A stretch of 53,719 nucleotides of DNA from an uncultured Oscillospiraceae bacterium (GTDB taxonomy: Bacteria > Bacillota > Clostridia > Oscillospirales > Acutalibacteraceae), in NCBI GenBank assembly GCA_902492455.1, contig CABULH010000023.1:1-53719 (forward strand), written 5' to 3'. Position numbers and translations under genes: made by a program. Under the pieces are notes generated by a model, which saw nothing but the letters and a program-made list of their open reading frames with translations, searched no databases and was not told the DNA's origin. Below, piece after piece: positions 43,884 through 52,817 of the stretch. Every line of letters begins with the position of its first letter. Within the stretch, counting starts at the first letter, position 1.

Positions 43884-44498
43884 TTGGAGGAAAAGAAATC
43901 GGCACAGCCGATGGAAAACGAGGAAGCCGAAAAAACAGAGGAAACATCGTCGGTGAAATCCGAGGCCAAAGAGACGGTGGAACCCGCCGATAAACCGGTG
44001 AAAAAGGCCAAAAAAGAAAAAAGCGAAAAGGCAGCGAAGGTTGATAAGACCGAGGCTCTGGAAAAGGAACTGGACGGCGTGAAGAAAGAACTGGAGGCTA
44101 TGAAGGACCAGTATCAGCGGATGCTGGCCGAATACGCCAACTACAAGCGCCGGACGGAACAGGAAAAGGAGCAGTTGGGAGAATTTACCAAAGCGGAAAC
44201 GCTGCGGCAGCTGCTGACTTCGGTGGATAATCTGGAGCGCGCGGTGGCGGCGCCCGAGGGCGAAGAGTACAAAAAGGGCGTGGACATGACCATCCGCCAG
44301 TTTCAGGAGACTCTGCAGAAGCTGGGGCTGGAAGAAATTGAGGCGGACGGCGCGGCCTTTAATCCCGAATGGCATAACGCTGTGATGCGTGAGGATGCCG
44401 ATGGGGTGGAGCCGGATACCATTACGGAAGTGTTCCAGAAAGGCTATAAGGTGGGAAACCGCATTCTGCGGCCCGCCATGGTAAAGGTTGCCAACTGA
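43884..44498 (+). CDS. grpE: Nucleotide exchange factor GrpE
   Basis: 204 residues from TTG 43884, which has a perfect AAGGAGG 8 bases upstream; an ATG at 43860 would add 8 residues, overlap hrcA and lack such a site. The first about 60 residues are charged and disordered. A coiled coil (about 55-110, LEKELDGVKKELEAMKDQYQRMLAEYANYKRR) is followed by the GrpE beta domain (AAFNPEWHNAVMRE near 155; GYKVGNRILRPAMVKV at the end). It releases ADP from DnaK. Confidence 0.94.
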   Translation: MEEKKSAQPMENEEAEKTEETSSVKSEAKETVEPADKPVKKAKKEKSEKAAKVDKTEALEKELDGVKKELEAMKDQYQRMLAEYANYKRRTEQEKEQLGEFTKAETLRQLLTSVDNLERAVAAPEGEEYKKGVDMTIRQFQETLQKLGLEEIEADGAAFNPEWHNAVMREDADGVEPDTITEVFQKGYKVGNRILRPAMVKVAN

Positions 44499-44562
44499 TG
44501 CCGGTGACGGCGGCAGTGACAGATATATCATTTGTATTTAGCGAAAGTGGAGGTAATAGACT

Positions 44563-46386
44563 ATGGCAAAGATTATTGGTATTGACCTTGGCACCACCAA
44601 CTCCTGTGTCGCCGTTATCGAGGGCGGCGAGCCGGTGGTGATCCCCAACGCAGAAGGCGCGCGTACGACCCCTTCTGTGGTGGCGTTTAAGAAAGACGGC
44701 GAGCGGATCGTCGGCCGTGTTGCTAAGCAGCAGGCGGTTTCCAATCCCGACCGCACCATCTCTTCCATCAAGCGGGAGATGGGCACCAATCATAAGGTAA
44801 CCATCGACGGCAAGGATTACACCCCTCAGGAAATTTCCGCTATGATCCTCACAAAGCTGAAGCAGGATGCGGAAGCTTACCTGGGCGACAAAGTAGTGGA
44901 AGCGGTTATCACTGTCCCTGCTTATTTCACCGACGCCCAGCGTCAGGCTACCAAGGATGCGGGAAAGATCGCCGGCATGGAGGTTAAGCGGATTATCAAT
45001 GAACCCACCGCTGCGGCCTTGGCTTACGGTATTGATAAGGAAACCGATCAGAAGATCATGGTATATGATCTGGGCGGCGGTACCTTCGACGTGTCTATCA
45101 TCGAGATGGGCGACGGCGTACAGGAAGTTTTGGCTACCGCTGGTAATAACCGCCTGGGCGGCGACGATTTCGACCAGAAAATCGTGGATTGGATGGTGCA
45201 GGGCTTCAAAGCGGATACCGGCATCGATCTGTCACAGGATAAAATGGCCATGCAGCGTCTCCGGGAAGCGGCTGAAAAAGCAAAGATTGAGCTGTCCGGC
45301 AGCACTACCAGTACCATCAACCTGCCCTTTATCACCGCTGATGCCACCGGCCCGAAACATCTGGACATGACCCTGACCCGGGCCAAGTTCAACGAGCTGA
45401 CCGCCAGTCTGGTGGATGCGACTCTGGTGCCGATGAAGCAGGCTCTCAGCGACAGCGGCCTGTCCGCTTCGCAGATCGATAAGGTCCTGCTGGTGGGCGG
45501 ATCTACCCGTATTCCCGCCGTGCAGGAAGCGGTGCAGAAGTTCACCGGCAAGGAGCCGTTTAAAGGAATCAATCCGGATGAGTGCGTGGCTATGGGCGCT
45601 GCTCTCCAGGGCGGCGTGCTGGGCGGTGAGGTCAAGGGCCTGCTGCTGCTGGATGTTACGCCCCTTTCCCTGGGCGTGGAGACTATGGGCGGAGTCATGA
45701 CCAAGGTCATCGACCGGAATACCACCATTCCCACCAAGAAGAGCCAAATCTTCTCCACCGCGGCGGATAACCAGCCCTCCGTGGAGGTTCATGTCCTGCA
45801 GGGCGAACGGGAATTCTCCAAGGACAACAAAACCTTGGGTGTGTTCCATCTGGACGGCATTGCGCCGGCTCCCCGGGGTGTGCCGCAGATTGAGGTTACC
45901 TTCGATATCGACGCCAACGGCATTGTCAACGTCAGCGCCAAGGATCTAGGCACCGGCCGTGAGCAGAAGATCACTATTACCTCCAACACCAATATGTCCA
46001 AGGAGGATGTGGACCGCGCTGTGAAGGAAGCCGAGCAGTATGCGGCGGAAGACAAGAAAAAGAGAGAGTCGGTGGAGATCCGCAACAGCGCCGATCAGGC
46101 CGTTTACCAATGTGAGAAATCCTTGAATGATCTGGGAGACAAGGTGGAAGCCGCTGACAAGAGTGAGCTGGAAGCCAAGATTGCCGATTTGAAAGAAAAA
46201 CTTAAGGGTGAGGACACCGACGCTATCAAGGCTTCCCAGGAAGATCTGATGAAGAAGTTCTATGAGGTTTCCTCCAAGATTTATCAGGCCAGCGCGCCGG
46301 CGGACGGCAGCGCTCCTGCGGATGGCGGGGCCACCCCTCCCCCCGCAGACGGCGACGGCACGTATTACAACGGCGAAGTGCATTAA
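44563..46386 (+). CDS. dnaK: Chaperone DnaK (Hsp70)
   Basis: 607 residues after GGAGG. The ATPase domain opens with IGIDLGTTNSCVAV and carries VYDLGGGTFDVS. The linker DVTPLSLGVETMGG joins it to the substrate-binding domain, and the lid ends in a Gly/Pro/Asp-rich tail terminating NGEVH, a variant of the usual EEVD-like ends. Length is typical of Firmicute DnaK. It works with GrpE and DnaJ from the same operon. A large hairpin follows, which may reduce read-through into dnaJ. Confidence 0.97.
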   Translation: MAKIIGIDLGTTNSCVAVIEGGEPVVIPNAEGARTTPSVVAFKKDGERIVGRVAKQQAVSNPDRTISSIKREMGTNHKVTIDGKDYTPQEISAMILTKLKQDAEAYLGDKVVEAVITVPAYFTDAQRQATKDAGKIAGMEVKRIINEPTAAALAYGIDKETDQKIMVYDLGGGTFDVSIIEMGDGVQEVLATAGNNRLGGDDFDQKIVDWMVQGFKADTGIDLSQDKMAMQRLREAAEKAKIELSGSTTSTINLPFITADATGPKHLDMTLTRAKFNELTASLVDATLVPMKQALSDSGLSASQIDKVLLVGGSTRIPAVQEAVQKFTGKEPFKGINPDECVAMGAALQGGVLGGEVKGLLLLDVTPLSLGVETMGGVMTKVIDRNTTIPTKKSQIFSTAADNQPSVEVHVLQGEREFSKDNKTLGVFHLDGIAPAPRGVPQIEVTFDIDANGIVNVSAKDLGTGREQKITITSNTNMSKEDVDRAVKEAEQYAAEDKKKRESVEIRNSADQAVYQCEKSLNDLGDKVEAADKSELEAKIADLKEKLKGEDTDAIKASQEDLMKKFYEVSSKIYQASAPADGSAPADGGATPPPADGDGTYYNGEVH

Positions 46387-46391
46387 TCGAA

Positions 46392-46440
46392 TGACAGCGC
46401 GGGTCAGCCGCCGGATTTCCGGCGGCTGACCGTGCTGTCA
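46392..46440 (+). terminator. Strong hairpin between dnaK and dnaJ
   Basis: Inner arms 46402-46414 and 46419-46431 (13 bp) are extended by TGACAGC (46392-46398) with GCTGTCA (46434-46440). No T-run follows, so it likely attenuates or stabilises rather than terminates. Confidence 0.65.
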
Positions 46441-46510
46441 TAGGTTCGGCGCGCTTATATCCTCCGTCCGCTTTTCAGGCGGTTCGGAGCCGGAAAGGCA
46501 TGGTAGCACA

Positions 46511-47650
46511 ATGGCAGAAAACAAACGAGATTATTACGAAGTATTGGGTGTCCAGAAGGGCGCTTCGGACGAGGAGATAAAAAAGGCTTATCGTCAGATG
46601 GCCAAGAAATATCATCCGGACCTAAACCCGGGAGATAAGCAGGCGGAGGCGGCTTTCAAAGAGGTCAACGAAGCCTATGAGGTGTTATCGGATCCCCAGA
46701 AAAAGGCCCGGTATGACCAGTTCGGACACGCGGGAGTGGATCCCAATTTTGGTTCCGGCGGCTACCAGGGCTATGGTTTTGACAATATGGACATCGATTT
46801 GGGAGACATTTTCAGTTCCTTCTTCGGCGGCGGCAGCCGGCGGCAGAATCCCAACGCTCCCCGGCGGGGCAGCGATGCCTCCGCGTCGGTGGTGATCTCC
46901 TTTGAAGAAGCCGCCAGAGGTTGCCAGAAACAGGTGAGTATCCATCTGGTGAGCACCTGTGAAACCTGTCACGGTTCCGGCGCCGCCCCTGGATCAAACC
47001 CTAAAACCTGCCCCACCTGCAACGGTACGGGACAGGAACGCCGGCAACAGCGCACTCCTTTTGGCGTGATGCAGACACAATCCGTCTGTTCCCAATGCCG
47101 CGGAAAGGGCAAAATCATCGATTCTCCCTGCAAGTCCTGCGACGGCAGCGGACAGGTTCGGCGTCCGGCCACCATCGGTATCAATATCCCGGCAGGTATC
47201 GATGATGGTCAAGTGATCACCGTTCACGGCAAGGGAAACGCTGGAGCCAATGGCGGACCGGCAGGGGATCTGCAGATTCAGGTGAATGTACGTCCGCACG
47301 CCATCTTTGAGCGGGACGGCTATAACATATGGTGCGAACTGCCGCTGACCTTTGCGCAGGCAGCGCTGGGTGCAGAGGTATCCATCCCCACTCTGGACGG
47401 CAATATGGCTTATTCCATCAAGGAAGGAACCCAACCCGGCGATACCTTCAAGCTGAAGGGAAAGGGAATCCCCTATATCAACGGCCGCGGCCGTGGGGAT
47501 GAGATTGTGCGGGTAACGGTGGAGGTTCCGAAAAACCTGACATCGGAGCAGAAGAAAATCCTGAAGAGCTTTGAGGAAGCTACTGGAGACGGCAATTACC
47601 AAAAGAGAAAGGGCTTTTTTGATAAGCTGAAAGATGCGTTTAACAGCTGA
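46511..47650 (+). CDS. dnaJ: Co-chaperone DnaJ (Hsp40)
   Basis: 379 residues. The J domain (1-70) carries HPD in YHPDLNPG. A Gly/Phe-rich linker follows, then the zinc-binding domain with all four CxxCxGxG repeats: CETCHGSG, CPTCNGTG, CSQCRGKG and CKSCDGSG. A C-terminal substrate-binding domain completes a type I DnaJ. It stimulates DnaK ATPase and delivers substrates. The ribosome binding site before the ATG is weak, in line with lower expression than DnaK. Confidence 0.97.
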   Translation: MAENKRDYYEVLGVQKGASDEEIKKAYRQMAKKYHPDLNPGDKQAEAAFKEVNEAYEVLSDPQKKARYDQFGHAGVDPNFGSGGYQGYGFDNMDIDLGDIFSSFFGGGSRRQNPNAPRRGSDASASVVISFEEAARGCQKQVSIHLVSTCETCHGSGAAPGSNPKTCPTCNGTGQERRQQRTPFGVMQTQSVCSQCRGKGKIIDSPCKSCDGSGQVRRPATIGINIPAGIDDGQVITVHGKGNAGANGGPAGDLQIQVNVRPHAIFERDGYNIWCELPLTFAQAALGAEVSIPTLDGNMAYSIKEGTQPGDTFKLKGKGIPYINGRGRGDEIVRVTVEVPKNLTSEQKKILKSFEEATGDGNYQKRKGFFDKLKDAFNS

Positions 47651-47661
47651 TTGCTGTAAAC

Positions 47662-47694
47662 AAATCCCCCATCGGCAGCGCCGATGGGGGATTT
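47662..47694. terminator. 15-bp bidirectional terminator of dnaJ
   Basis: Perfect arms 47662-47676 and 47680-47694 with loop AGC. It serves dnaJ and the convergent esterase gene, whose stop is 3 bases beyond. Confidence 0.9.
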
Positions 47695-47696
47695 CC

Positions 47697-49136
47697 TTAT
47701 TCTACTTTGATGAGAAAACTGTCGGCGGGCATATCGCCGCCGTTGTACAAGCAAGCCAGAGGCCGGGAAAAATTTGCCCAGGCATATCGCACATAGGCGG
47801 GCGTAAAGCTGCCGTCATAGGTAAGCAACACCTTTTCTCCTTCTACCCTCGCTTGAGCGGCATAATAAGCCTTGCCGTCCGGACTGACCTCAAAGCCTTT
47901 TCCATCTCCCAGGATCTTTAGCCCTTGGGCATTGGTGAATTCCAGTACCACCTGCTGATCCTGCAGAGAGGCTTTTTTGAGAACGGGACTATTCGGCTTA
48001 TCGCCGCTGTACAGAGCGTTCAGCGTGGCATAGGCCGCACGCTGTCCTACCGGTTGTTTGTCTGTAGGATGAATCTCAAATTCTTCGCCCAAATCCACTC
48101 CCACGGATAAGGTGCAATTTCCCAGTGTTTCGCACACCTTTCGCTGCATGGCGCGGATCTCCGGCCATTTTTCCAGCCAGGATTCCCCGCAGGCCACCAA
48201 CTCAATGACGGTAAAGGGGAGATCGGGACGCTGAAAGTATTGGCGCCAATCCTGGATCATCTCTGTCAAAAACACATCGTATTGATAAGACTGATTTTCC
48301 CCCTGATACCATATGACGGAGCGAAAATAGTAGTTGAGAATAGGATGCAGCATGGTATTGTACATATGAGCGGGGCTGCGGACCCAATAATCGGTTTCTC
48401 CCTGGTAAATAGGGGGGAGTTTCTGTACATCTTCGGTGGACAGCCAGGAAGCGATGATGGTGTCTCCCGCGGCACAGACTACGATACCCACCGGGCACCG
48501 AAGATTTTTCTGCATCTCCACGCCGAAATAGTAACCCACAGCGGAAGCTGAGGCTAAGGTGCCGGAATCGATATTCTGCCAGACGGCGGCGGTCTCCGTA
48601 TATGGCTCGGTGACCGGATGATCCACTGTCAGAACCGGCACGGTAGCTATGCGCAGGTTCTCTGACGTAAAATCAGTCTGCTGAAATTCGGGCGCATCGA
48701 TGCCGGCCATTGTAAACTGCATATTGGATTGCCCGGCACAGAGAAACACCTCTCCGAACCATACATCGGTAATCGTCTTTTTTTCTGTGGCGGAATAAAA
48801 GGTAACGGTATTCTCCTTGGAGGCTGCCGGTGTTTTTACAAGCAGCTCAAAAGCGCCGTCTTTACATTCCCCATAAAAGGTCTGGTCATTGATTTTAACG
48901 GCTATCGGACCATCCACTGCGTACTGTCCCCACATTTTCAGCACGGTATTCTGCTGCAAAACCGCTTGAGAGGATAGAAGGCCGGGAAGCTGAAAAGCCT
49001 CGCTTTCCGGCACTGCCGGATCGATGGTGAAATTTGCTGTGGTGACAGGAGTCCCGGACGAATTGACTTGAGGCTTGCAGCCGGCGGCGGATAGAGTAAG
49101 AATCAGAGACATCAAAATGCACCCCGCTTTTTTCAT
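47697..49136 (-). CDS. Secreted SGNH esterase lipoprotein 1 (sialate O-acetylesterase type)
   Basis: 479 residues from the ATG at 49136 (GAGGTG upstream); a longer frame to 49340 overlaps the neighbouring gene and lacks a site. Lipobox SAAGC gives Cys20. The N-terminal beta domain (LLSSQAVLQQ...VLKMWG) precedes the SGNH catalytic domain: GQSNM at 135-139 with nucleophile Ser137, WYQGENQ at 276-282 and EIHPTDKQPVG at 354-364 with His356 (Asp348 is a possible partner). The family removes acetyl groups from sialic acids or plant glycans. Second of a tandem pair, 10 bases after its paralogue. Confidence 0.88.
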   Translation of the reverse strand: MKKAGCILMSLILTLSAAGCKPQVNSSGTPVTTANFTIDPAVPESEAFQLPGLLSSQAVLQQNTVLKMWGQYAVDGPIAVKINDQTFYGECKDGAFELLVKTPAASKENTVTFYSATEKKTITDVWFGEVFLCAGQSNMQFTMAGIDAPEFQQTDFTSENLRIATVPVLTVDHPVTEPYTETAAVWQNIDSGTLASASAVGYYFGVEMQKNLRCPVGIVVCAAGDTIIASWLSTEDVQKLPPIYQGETDYWVRSPAHMYNTMLHPILNYYFRSVIWYQGENQSYQYDVFLTEMIQDWRQYFQRPDLPFTVIELVACGESWLEKWPEIRAMQRKVCETLGNCTLSVGVDLGEEFEIHPTDKQPVGQRAAYATLNALYSGDKPNSPVLKKASLQDQQVVLEFTNAQGLKILGDGKGFEVSPDGKAYYAAQARVEGEKVLLTYDGSFTPAYVRYAWANFSRPLACLYNGGDMPADSFLIKVE

Positions 49137-49146
49137 CCATTTCACC

Positions 49147-50748
49147 TCAAGCCAAAGCCGCGCAGAAGGGTTCGGCAGGCAGTCCGTCCCCGTTAAAGAG
49201 GGAGACCTCCGGCCAGCTGGCCCAGGCGTAACGGATATGAGCAGCGCCGGCTGCGCCAGAAATCCGGACAGTGGAACCGCTGACCGAAACTTTTGCTGGA
49301 TCCACTGGCGTCCAATTGCGGCCGTCGGTGCTGATCTCAAATCCTACACCGGTATTGTTTTTTAACTTTAATCCCTTGGCGTTTTGAAATTCCACCGTAA
49401 TAGTGCCGTTATTTTTGGATGCATTCTGGAATACAGCGGGGCGCGGCATATTTTTTCCGTACACCAGATTGAGCATAGCATAGGCGGCGCGTTCAGCCGC
49501 TGGTTTTTTATCCTGTGGATGGATATTTCCTTTCTCTCCCAGATCGATATTGACGCTGTAAGCGCAGTTGGCAAGGGCGTTGCAGGCATCCTTTTGACCT
49601 TGGCGCAATACAGGCCAATCGCTGGTGGTGTCGTATCCGGGCAATTGGACGATGACAAAGGGCAGAGAAGCATCGCTGAGATATTTTCTCCAAGTGGTGA
49701 TGAAGGTTTGCAGGTTTTGCGCATAGGTTTCGGGTGTGGAACTTTCTCCCTGATACCATACCGCTGCTTTAAATTTGTAGTCCAGAAAAGAATAGAGAAT
49801 GGTATTGTATAGCTGTCCCGGCGTATGTTGATAATAGGGTGCCGAAAGAGAGGTATTCTCATTTTTCAATTTTGCCGCATCCGTCGGGGTCAGCCAGGCG
49901 GCCAGAGAGGAATCCGACATAGCGCAGGTAACCACACCGATAGGGACGTTCAACTGGGCGAACATGGTTCGGGAAAAGTAGTTGGCGAAGGCGCTCATGC
50001 CGTCAAAGGTGGCATTGGCCATAGCGTACCAGGTTCCCTGCAGATTGGCTTGAGGAGTTTCCACTTGTTTGGGAACTGGAACGGTGTTGGTGAAGCGGAT
50101 AAAGGGATTGCCGCCATCCGTCGCCTCCGGCGGCTTTGTACTCAGTTCTACCCCAAAGAACACCATGTTGGATTGGCCGCCGCAGAGAAACACCTCCCCG
50201 ATTGCCACGTTGCGTATGGTTTTTTTAAAAGTGCCGTCGTGAATCACCATATCATAACTTTTTAAAGCTCCGGCAGGGGTGGAAATAGAAAAGACAAATT
50301 TCCCATTGGTACAGGTGGTATGAAACTCCTGATCCCCCAACACCAAAGTCAGCGGGCCATCCTTTTTGTATTCACCCCAGACCTTTACTGTGCTTTTTTG
50401 CTGTAGTACGCAGTTGTCGGAGAACATCTTAGGCATGATAAAATCGGAGGATTCCTTCCAAACAATAGGTTCAGGCTGAGCGCTTGTATCTGAAGAGGCA
50501 GAGATCTCAGAGGAGGTGTCCGGCCGGCTTGTGGAAGAAGCGGAAGGGGATGATCCATTTTCAGATGACAAGGAGGCTGAGCTCTCCGTCAACTCTGATG
50601 TGGTGGCTGTTGTGCTGTCGGAGCTTCCATGGCTGCCGGATATAGGAATGCGGCTGCCCGCCGGTTCGCTGACGGCAGGAGCTCCTGAACATCCGGCGGA
50701 GCAAAGAAACAACAGAGCAAAAGCGGTGGCTGTCCAACGTTTGTACAT
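49147..50748 (-). CDS. Secreted SGNH esterase lipoprotein 2 (sialate O-acetylesterase type)
   Basis: 533 residues from the ATG at 50748; starts at 50757 and 50781 are possible, but GAAGGAG is best placed for 50748. Lipobox SAGC gives Cys20, followed by a Ser/Thr-rich spacer to about 95 that lifts the enzyme off the membrane. The beta domain VLQQKSTVKVWG and SGNH domain follow, with GQSNM (nucleophile Ser193), WYQGESS and the IHPQDKKPA histidine motif. It is paralogous to the gene at 47697; the longer spacer suggests reach through the cell wall. The pair is transcribed away from the LysR gene. Confidence 0.88.
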   Translation of the reverse strand: MYKRWTATAFALLFLCSAGCSGAPAVSEPAGSRIPISGSHGSSDSTTATTSELTESSASLSSENGSSPSASSTSRPDTSSEISASSDTSAQPEPIVWKESSDFIMPKMFSDNCVLQQKSTVKVWGEYKKDGPLTLVLGDQEFHTTCTNGKFVFSISTPAGALKSYDMVIHDGTFKKTIRNVAIGEVFLCGGQSNMVFFGVELSTKPPEATDGGNPFIRFTNTVPVPKQVETPQANLQGTWYAMANATFDGMSAFANYFSRTMFAQLNVPIGVVTCAMSDSSLAAWLTPTDAAKLKNENTSLSAPYYQHTPGQLYNTILYSFLDYKFKAAVWYQGESSTPETYAQNLQTFITTWRKYLSDASLPFVIVQLPGYDTTSDWPVLRQGQKDACNALANCAYSVNIDLGEKGNIHPQDKKPAAERAAYAMLNLVYGKNMPRPAVFQNASKNNGTITVEFQNAKGLKLKNNTGVGFEISTDGRNWTPVDPAKVSVSGSTVRISGAAGAAHIRYAWASWPEVSLFNGDGLPAEPFCAALA

Positions 50749-50880
50749 CTTACGCATTTCTCCTTCATATTCTATTTTCATATTTATAAGAATAAGATAA
50801 AAAGAAGAAAAATAAAATCCAAAGAATTATACAGAACAGCATTTTTCTACTAAAAATTATAAACCGGCGACGAAATGAAA

Positions 50881-50918
50881 AGCGTTGTAAAATGCACCGG
50901 ACTGCATTTTACAACGCT
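50881..50918. terminator. 16-bp hairpin terminator
   Basis: Perfect arms 50881-50896 and 50903-50918 with loop CCGGAC. On the minus strand the stem is followed by TTTTCATTTC, so it ends the LysR gene; it also lies upstream of the esterase pair. Confidence 0.85.
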
Positions 50919-50925
50919 GGATGAG

Positions 50926-51852
50926 TTAAGTGCTTTCTATTTCCGATAATTCGCGGATGGTACCCGTCAGCTTGGCGATGAAGGCCTTATCCAATTCAGT
51001 AAAAGCATAACCCTTGGGATAGATGATCATATCCCGGGTAGGATGAGGCGGACGGTGACAGCGGCGCTGTACCAGCTGATGCTGTTTCAGCATTTCCTCG
51101 GGGATGGGAGAAACCCAGATATAGGCATTGGGAAGGGAATGCAGCAGATCGAATTGACTGCCGCGCTCATAAAGAAAAATCCTGCGGGCAGCAGGAGCAG
51201 GCGTCTCCCGTGCCGCCAGGCGGGCGGCGGGATTGAGCAGATCACCGTGTTCCAGCAGGGTGGAGGAGGCCAGATCTGACTCGTAAATGCTTTCCTGACG
51301 GGTAAGCGGATGCTCTCTGGAGAAAAGCAGAAGCGGCTCGTATTCCCACAGCAGATGATGCTGGAGATCCCGTTCACACAGCAGACGCATGAAATACTCC
51401 TCTTGTTCCAATGGATAGCGGATGATGCCCAGCTTATATTCATGCTCCGCCACGCTGCTGATGGTTTCCAGAGAATTGGTTTCTTTAAAGTCAATATCCA
51501 GTTCTCCGCCGCCGAAGGAATGAACAAACTTGGTGAAGGAATAGGCGATGTAGCTGGCACGAGGGATGGAAACGCTGAAAACGATGCGCTGCGCACCGGT
51601 GGGTTGAAAAAGCGCTTCCAATTCGTCCAGCTGGTTCAAAATGGAGCGGGCCCGGTCGAGAAATTGGCCGCCCCGCTTGGTGGGTGCCAAGCCCTTGGTA
51701 GTGCGTTTGAAAATAGCCATCCCCATGTCGCTTTCCAGCTTTTTGATCGCTTTGCTCAGGTTGGGCTGGGTGGTGTAAAGGTTATCCGCCGCCTGAGTGA
51801 TGGAGCCTGTTTTTTCCACTTCCAGCGCATACCGCAGATACAGCAGATTCAG
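50926..51852 (-). CDS. LysR-family transcriptional regulator, probable CTG start
   Basis: 308 residues if translation begins at CTG 51850-51852, which has AAAGGAGG 8 bases upstream. That start gives the normal LysR opening MNLLYLRYALEVEKTGSITQAA followed by TTQPNLSKAIKKLE; an in-frame GTG at 51819 would cut off helix 1. The sensor domain covers about 90-300. LysR proteins act as tetramers with a small ligand. It diverges from the flavoprotein gene at 52042, its most likely target, and ends at a strong terminator. Confidence 0.88.
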   Translation of the reverse strand: MNLLYLRYALEVEKTGSITQAADNLYTTQPNLSKAIKKLESDMGMAIFKRTTKGLAPTKRGGQFLDRARSILNQLDELEALFQPTGAQRIVFSVSIPRASYIAYSFTKFVHSFGGGELDIDFKETNSLETISSVAEHEYKLGIIRYPLEQEEYFMRLLCERDLQHHLLWEYEPLLLFSREHPLTRQESIYESDLASSTLLEHGDLLNPAARLAARETPAPAARRIFLYERGSQFDLLHSLPNAYIWVSPIPEEMLKQHQLVQRRCHRPPHPTRDMIIYPKGYAFTELDKAFIAKLTGTIRELSEIEST

Positions 51853-52041
51853 TCCTTCCGCCTCCTTTCAGGTTGATTCCGCCAATGTTCCTAACGATTA
51901 GCTTATTATAGCATATCTTGCCAAAAAGAGGTATAGGGTTCAGATGAATAGAATTTCAATTTTTTCTTGACGGGAAAGCACTTGGCGGAGTAATCTGAAA
52001 ATAAAGGCGTCAAATTCAAATAGAAAACGGAGGTAAGCAGA
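51853..52041. promoter_or_regulatory. Divergent LysR/flavoprotein control region
   Basis: Toward the flavoprotein there is TTGACG (51967-51972), an 18-base spacer and TAATCT (51991-51996). Toward LysR there is an extended -10, TGCTATAAT, with TATAAT at 51905-51910 on the minus strand, and a weak -35. LysR binding sites usually lie in such a gap; no clear T-N11-A repeat could be fixed. Confidence 0.5.
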
Positions 52042-52662
52042 ATGAAGGTATTGTTGGTTAACGGCGGACCTCATCGGGAGGGGTGCACCCATATGGCGCT
52101 AAGGGAGGTAGCGGACGTTTTGGAGGAACAGGGAATCGAAACAGAGGAATTTTGGGTGGGCAATGAGCCGCTGGCAGGCTGTATCGCCTGCGGTGCCTGC
52201 GCAGAAACGGGAGAGTGTTTCCGTAAGGATGCTGTCAATCGCTTTCTGGAAAAAGCAGGAGCGGCGGACGGTTTTGTTTTTGGCTCTCCGGTTCACTATG
52301 CAGCCGCATCGGGGGCGCTGACTTCTTTTCTCGACCGGGTGTTTTATGCTGGCGGCAGTCGGCTGGCGGGAAAACCCGGAGCAGCGGTGGTAAGCTGCCG
52401 CCGCGGGGGAGCCAGTGCTGCTTTTGATCAGATCAATAAGTATTTTACCATTAATCGGATGCCGGTGGTTGCTTCCCAGTATTGGAATGCGGTTCATGGC
52501 AGGGTGCCGGAGGATGTTCTTCGGGATGAAGAAGGGCTGCAGATCATGCGGACGCTGGGAAGGCAGATGGCCTGGCTGCTGCTTTGTGTTCAAGCGGGCC
52601 GTGCAGCGGGAGTCCCGGACCCGGAGCGGGAACCGACGCTTCGGACGAATTTCATTCGGTAG
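52042..52662 (+). CDS. Flavodoxin-fold NADPH-dependent FMN reductase-like protein
   Basis: 206 residues after GGAGG. The flavodoxin-like N-terminus is MKVLLVNGGPHREGCTHMAL, with FGSPVHYAAASGALTSFLDR near 80-99. Cys47, Cys50, Cys53 and Cys59 form CX2CX2CX5C, matching the compact cluster motif of iron-sulfur flavoproteins, so an Fe-S centre is plausible. It probably reduces a small electron acceptor using FMN. Divergent from the LysR regulator, its likely controller. It ends before a very long inverted repeat. Confidence 0.85.
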   Translation: MKVLLVNGGPHREGCTHMALREVADVLEEQGIETEEFWVGNEPLAGCIACGACAETGECFRKDAVNRFLEKAGAADGFVFGSPVHYAAASGALTSFLDRVFYAGGSRLAGKPGAAVVSCRRGGASAAFDQINKYFTINRMPVVASQYWNAVHGRVPEDVLRDEEGLQIMRTLGRQMAWLLLCVQAGRAAGVPDPEREPTLRTNFIR

Positions 52663-52684
52663 GGGAAAGAATAAAGGGATATTT

Positions 52685-52751
52685 GAATATACATAAGAAC
52701 AAACCCAGGTGGCGCGGAGAAGCCGTCCTGGGTTTGTTCTTATGTATATTC
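52685..52751 (+). terminator. 25-bp perfect inverted repeat after the flavoprotein gene
   Basis: Arms 52685-52709 and 52727-52751 match exactly around a 17-base loop. The stem is longer than an ordinary terminator and there is no T-run of its own. It may be a repeated palindrome or the remnant of a small mobile element. Confidence 0.7.
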
Positions 52752-52817
52752 GATGGCCTTTCGTAATGTATAGGTGAAATGTAAAAGATCTGTTGCGAAA
52801 GCAATTGACTTCATCAT
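52752..52817. other. Short AT-rich gap without gene
   Basis: Nothing recognised. It marks the change to AT-rich composition. Confidence 0.3.

Noticed and set aside
49137..49340. Upstream extension of the first SGNH esterase
   Set aside because: It overlaps the neighbouring gene and the lipoprotein signal begins at 49136.
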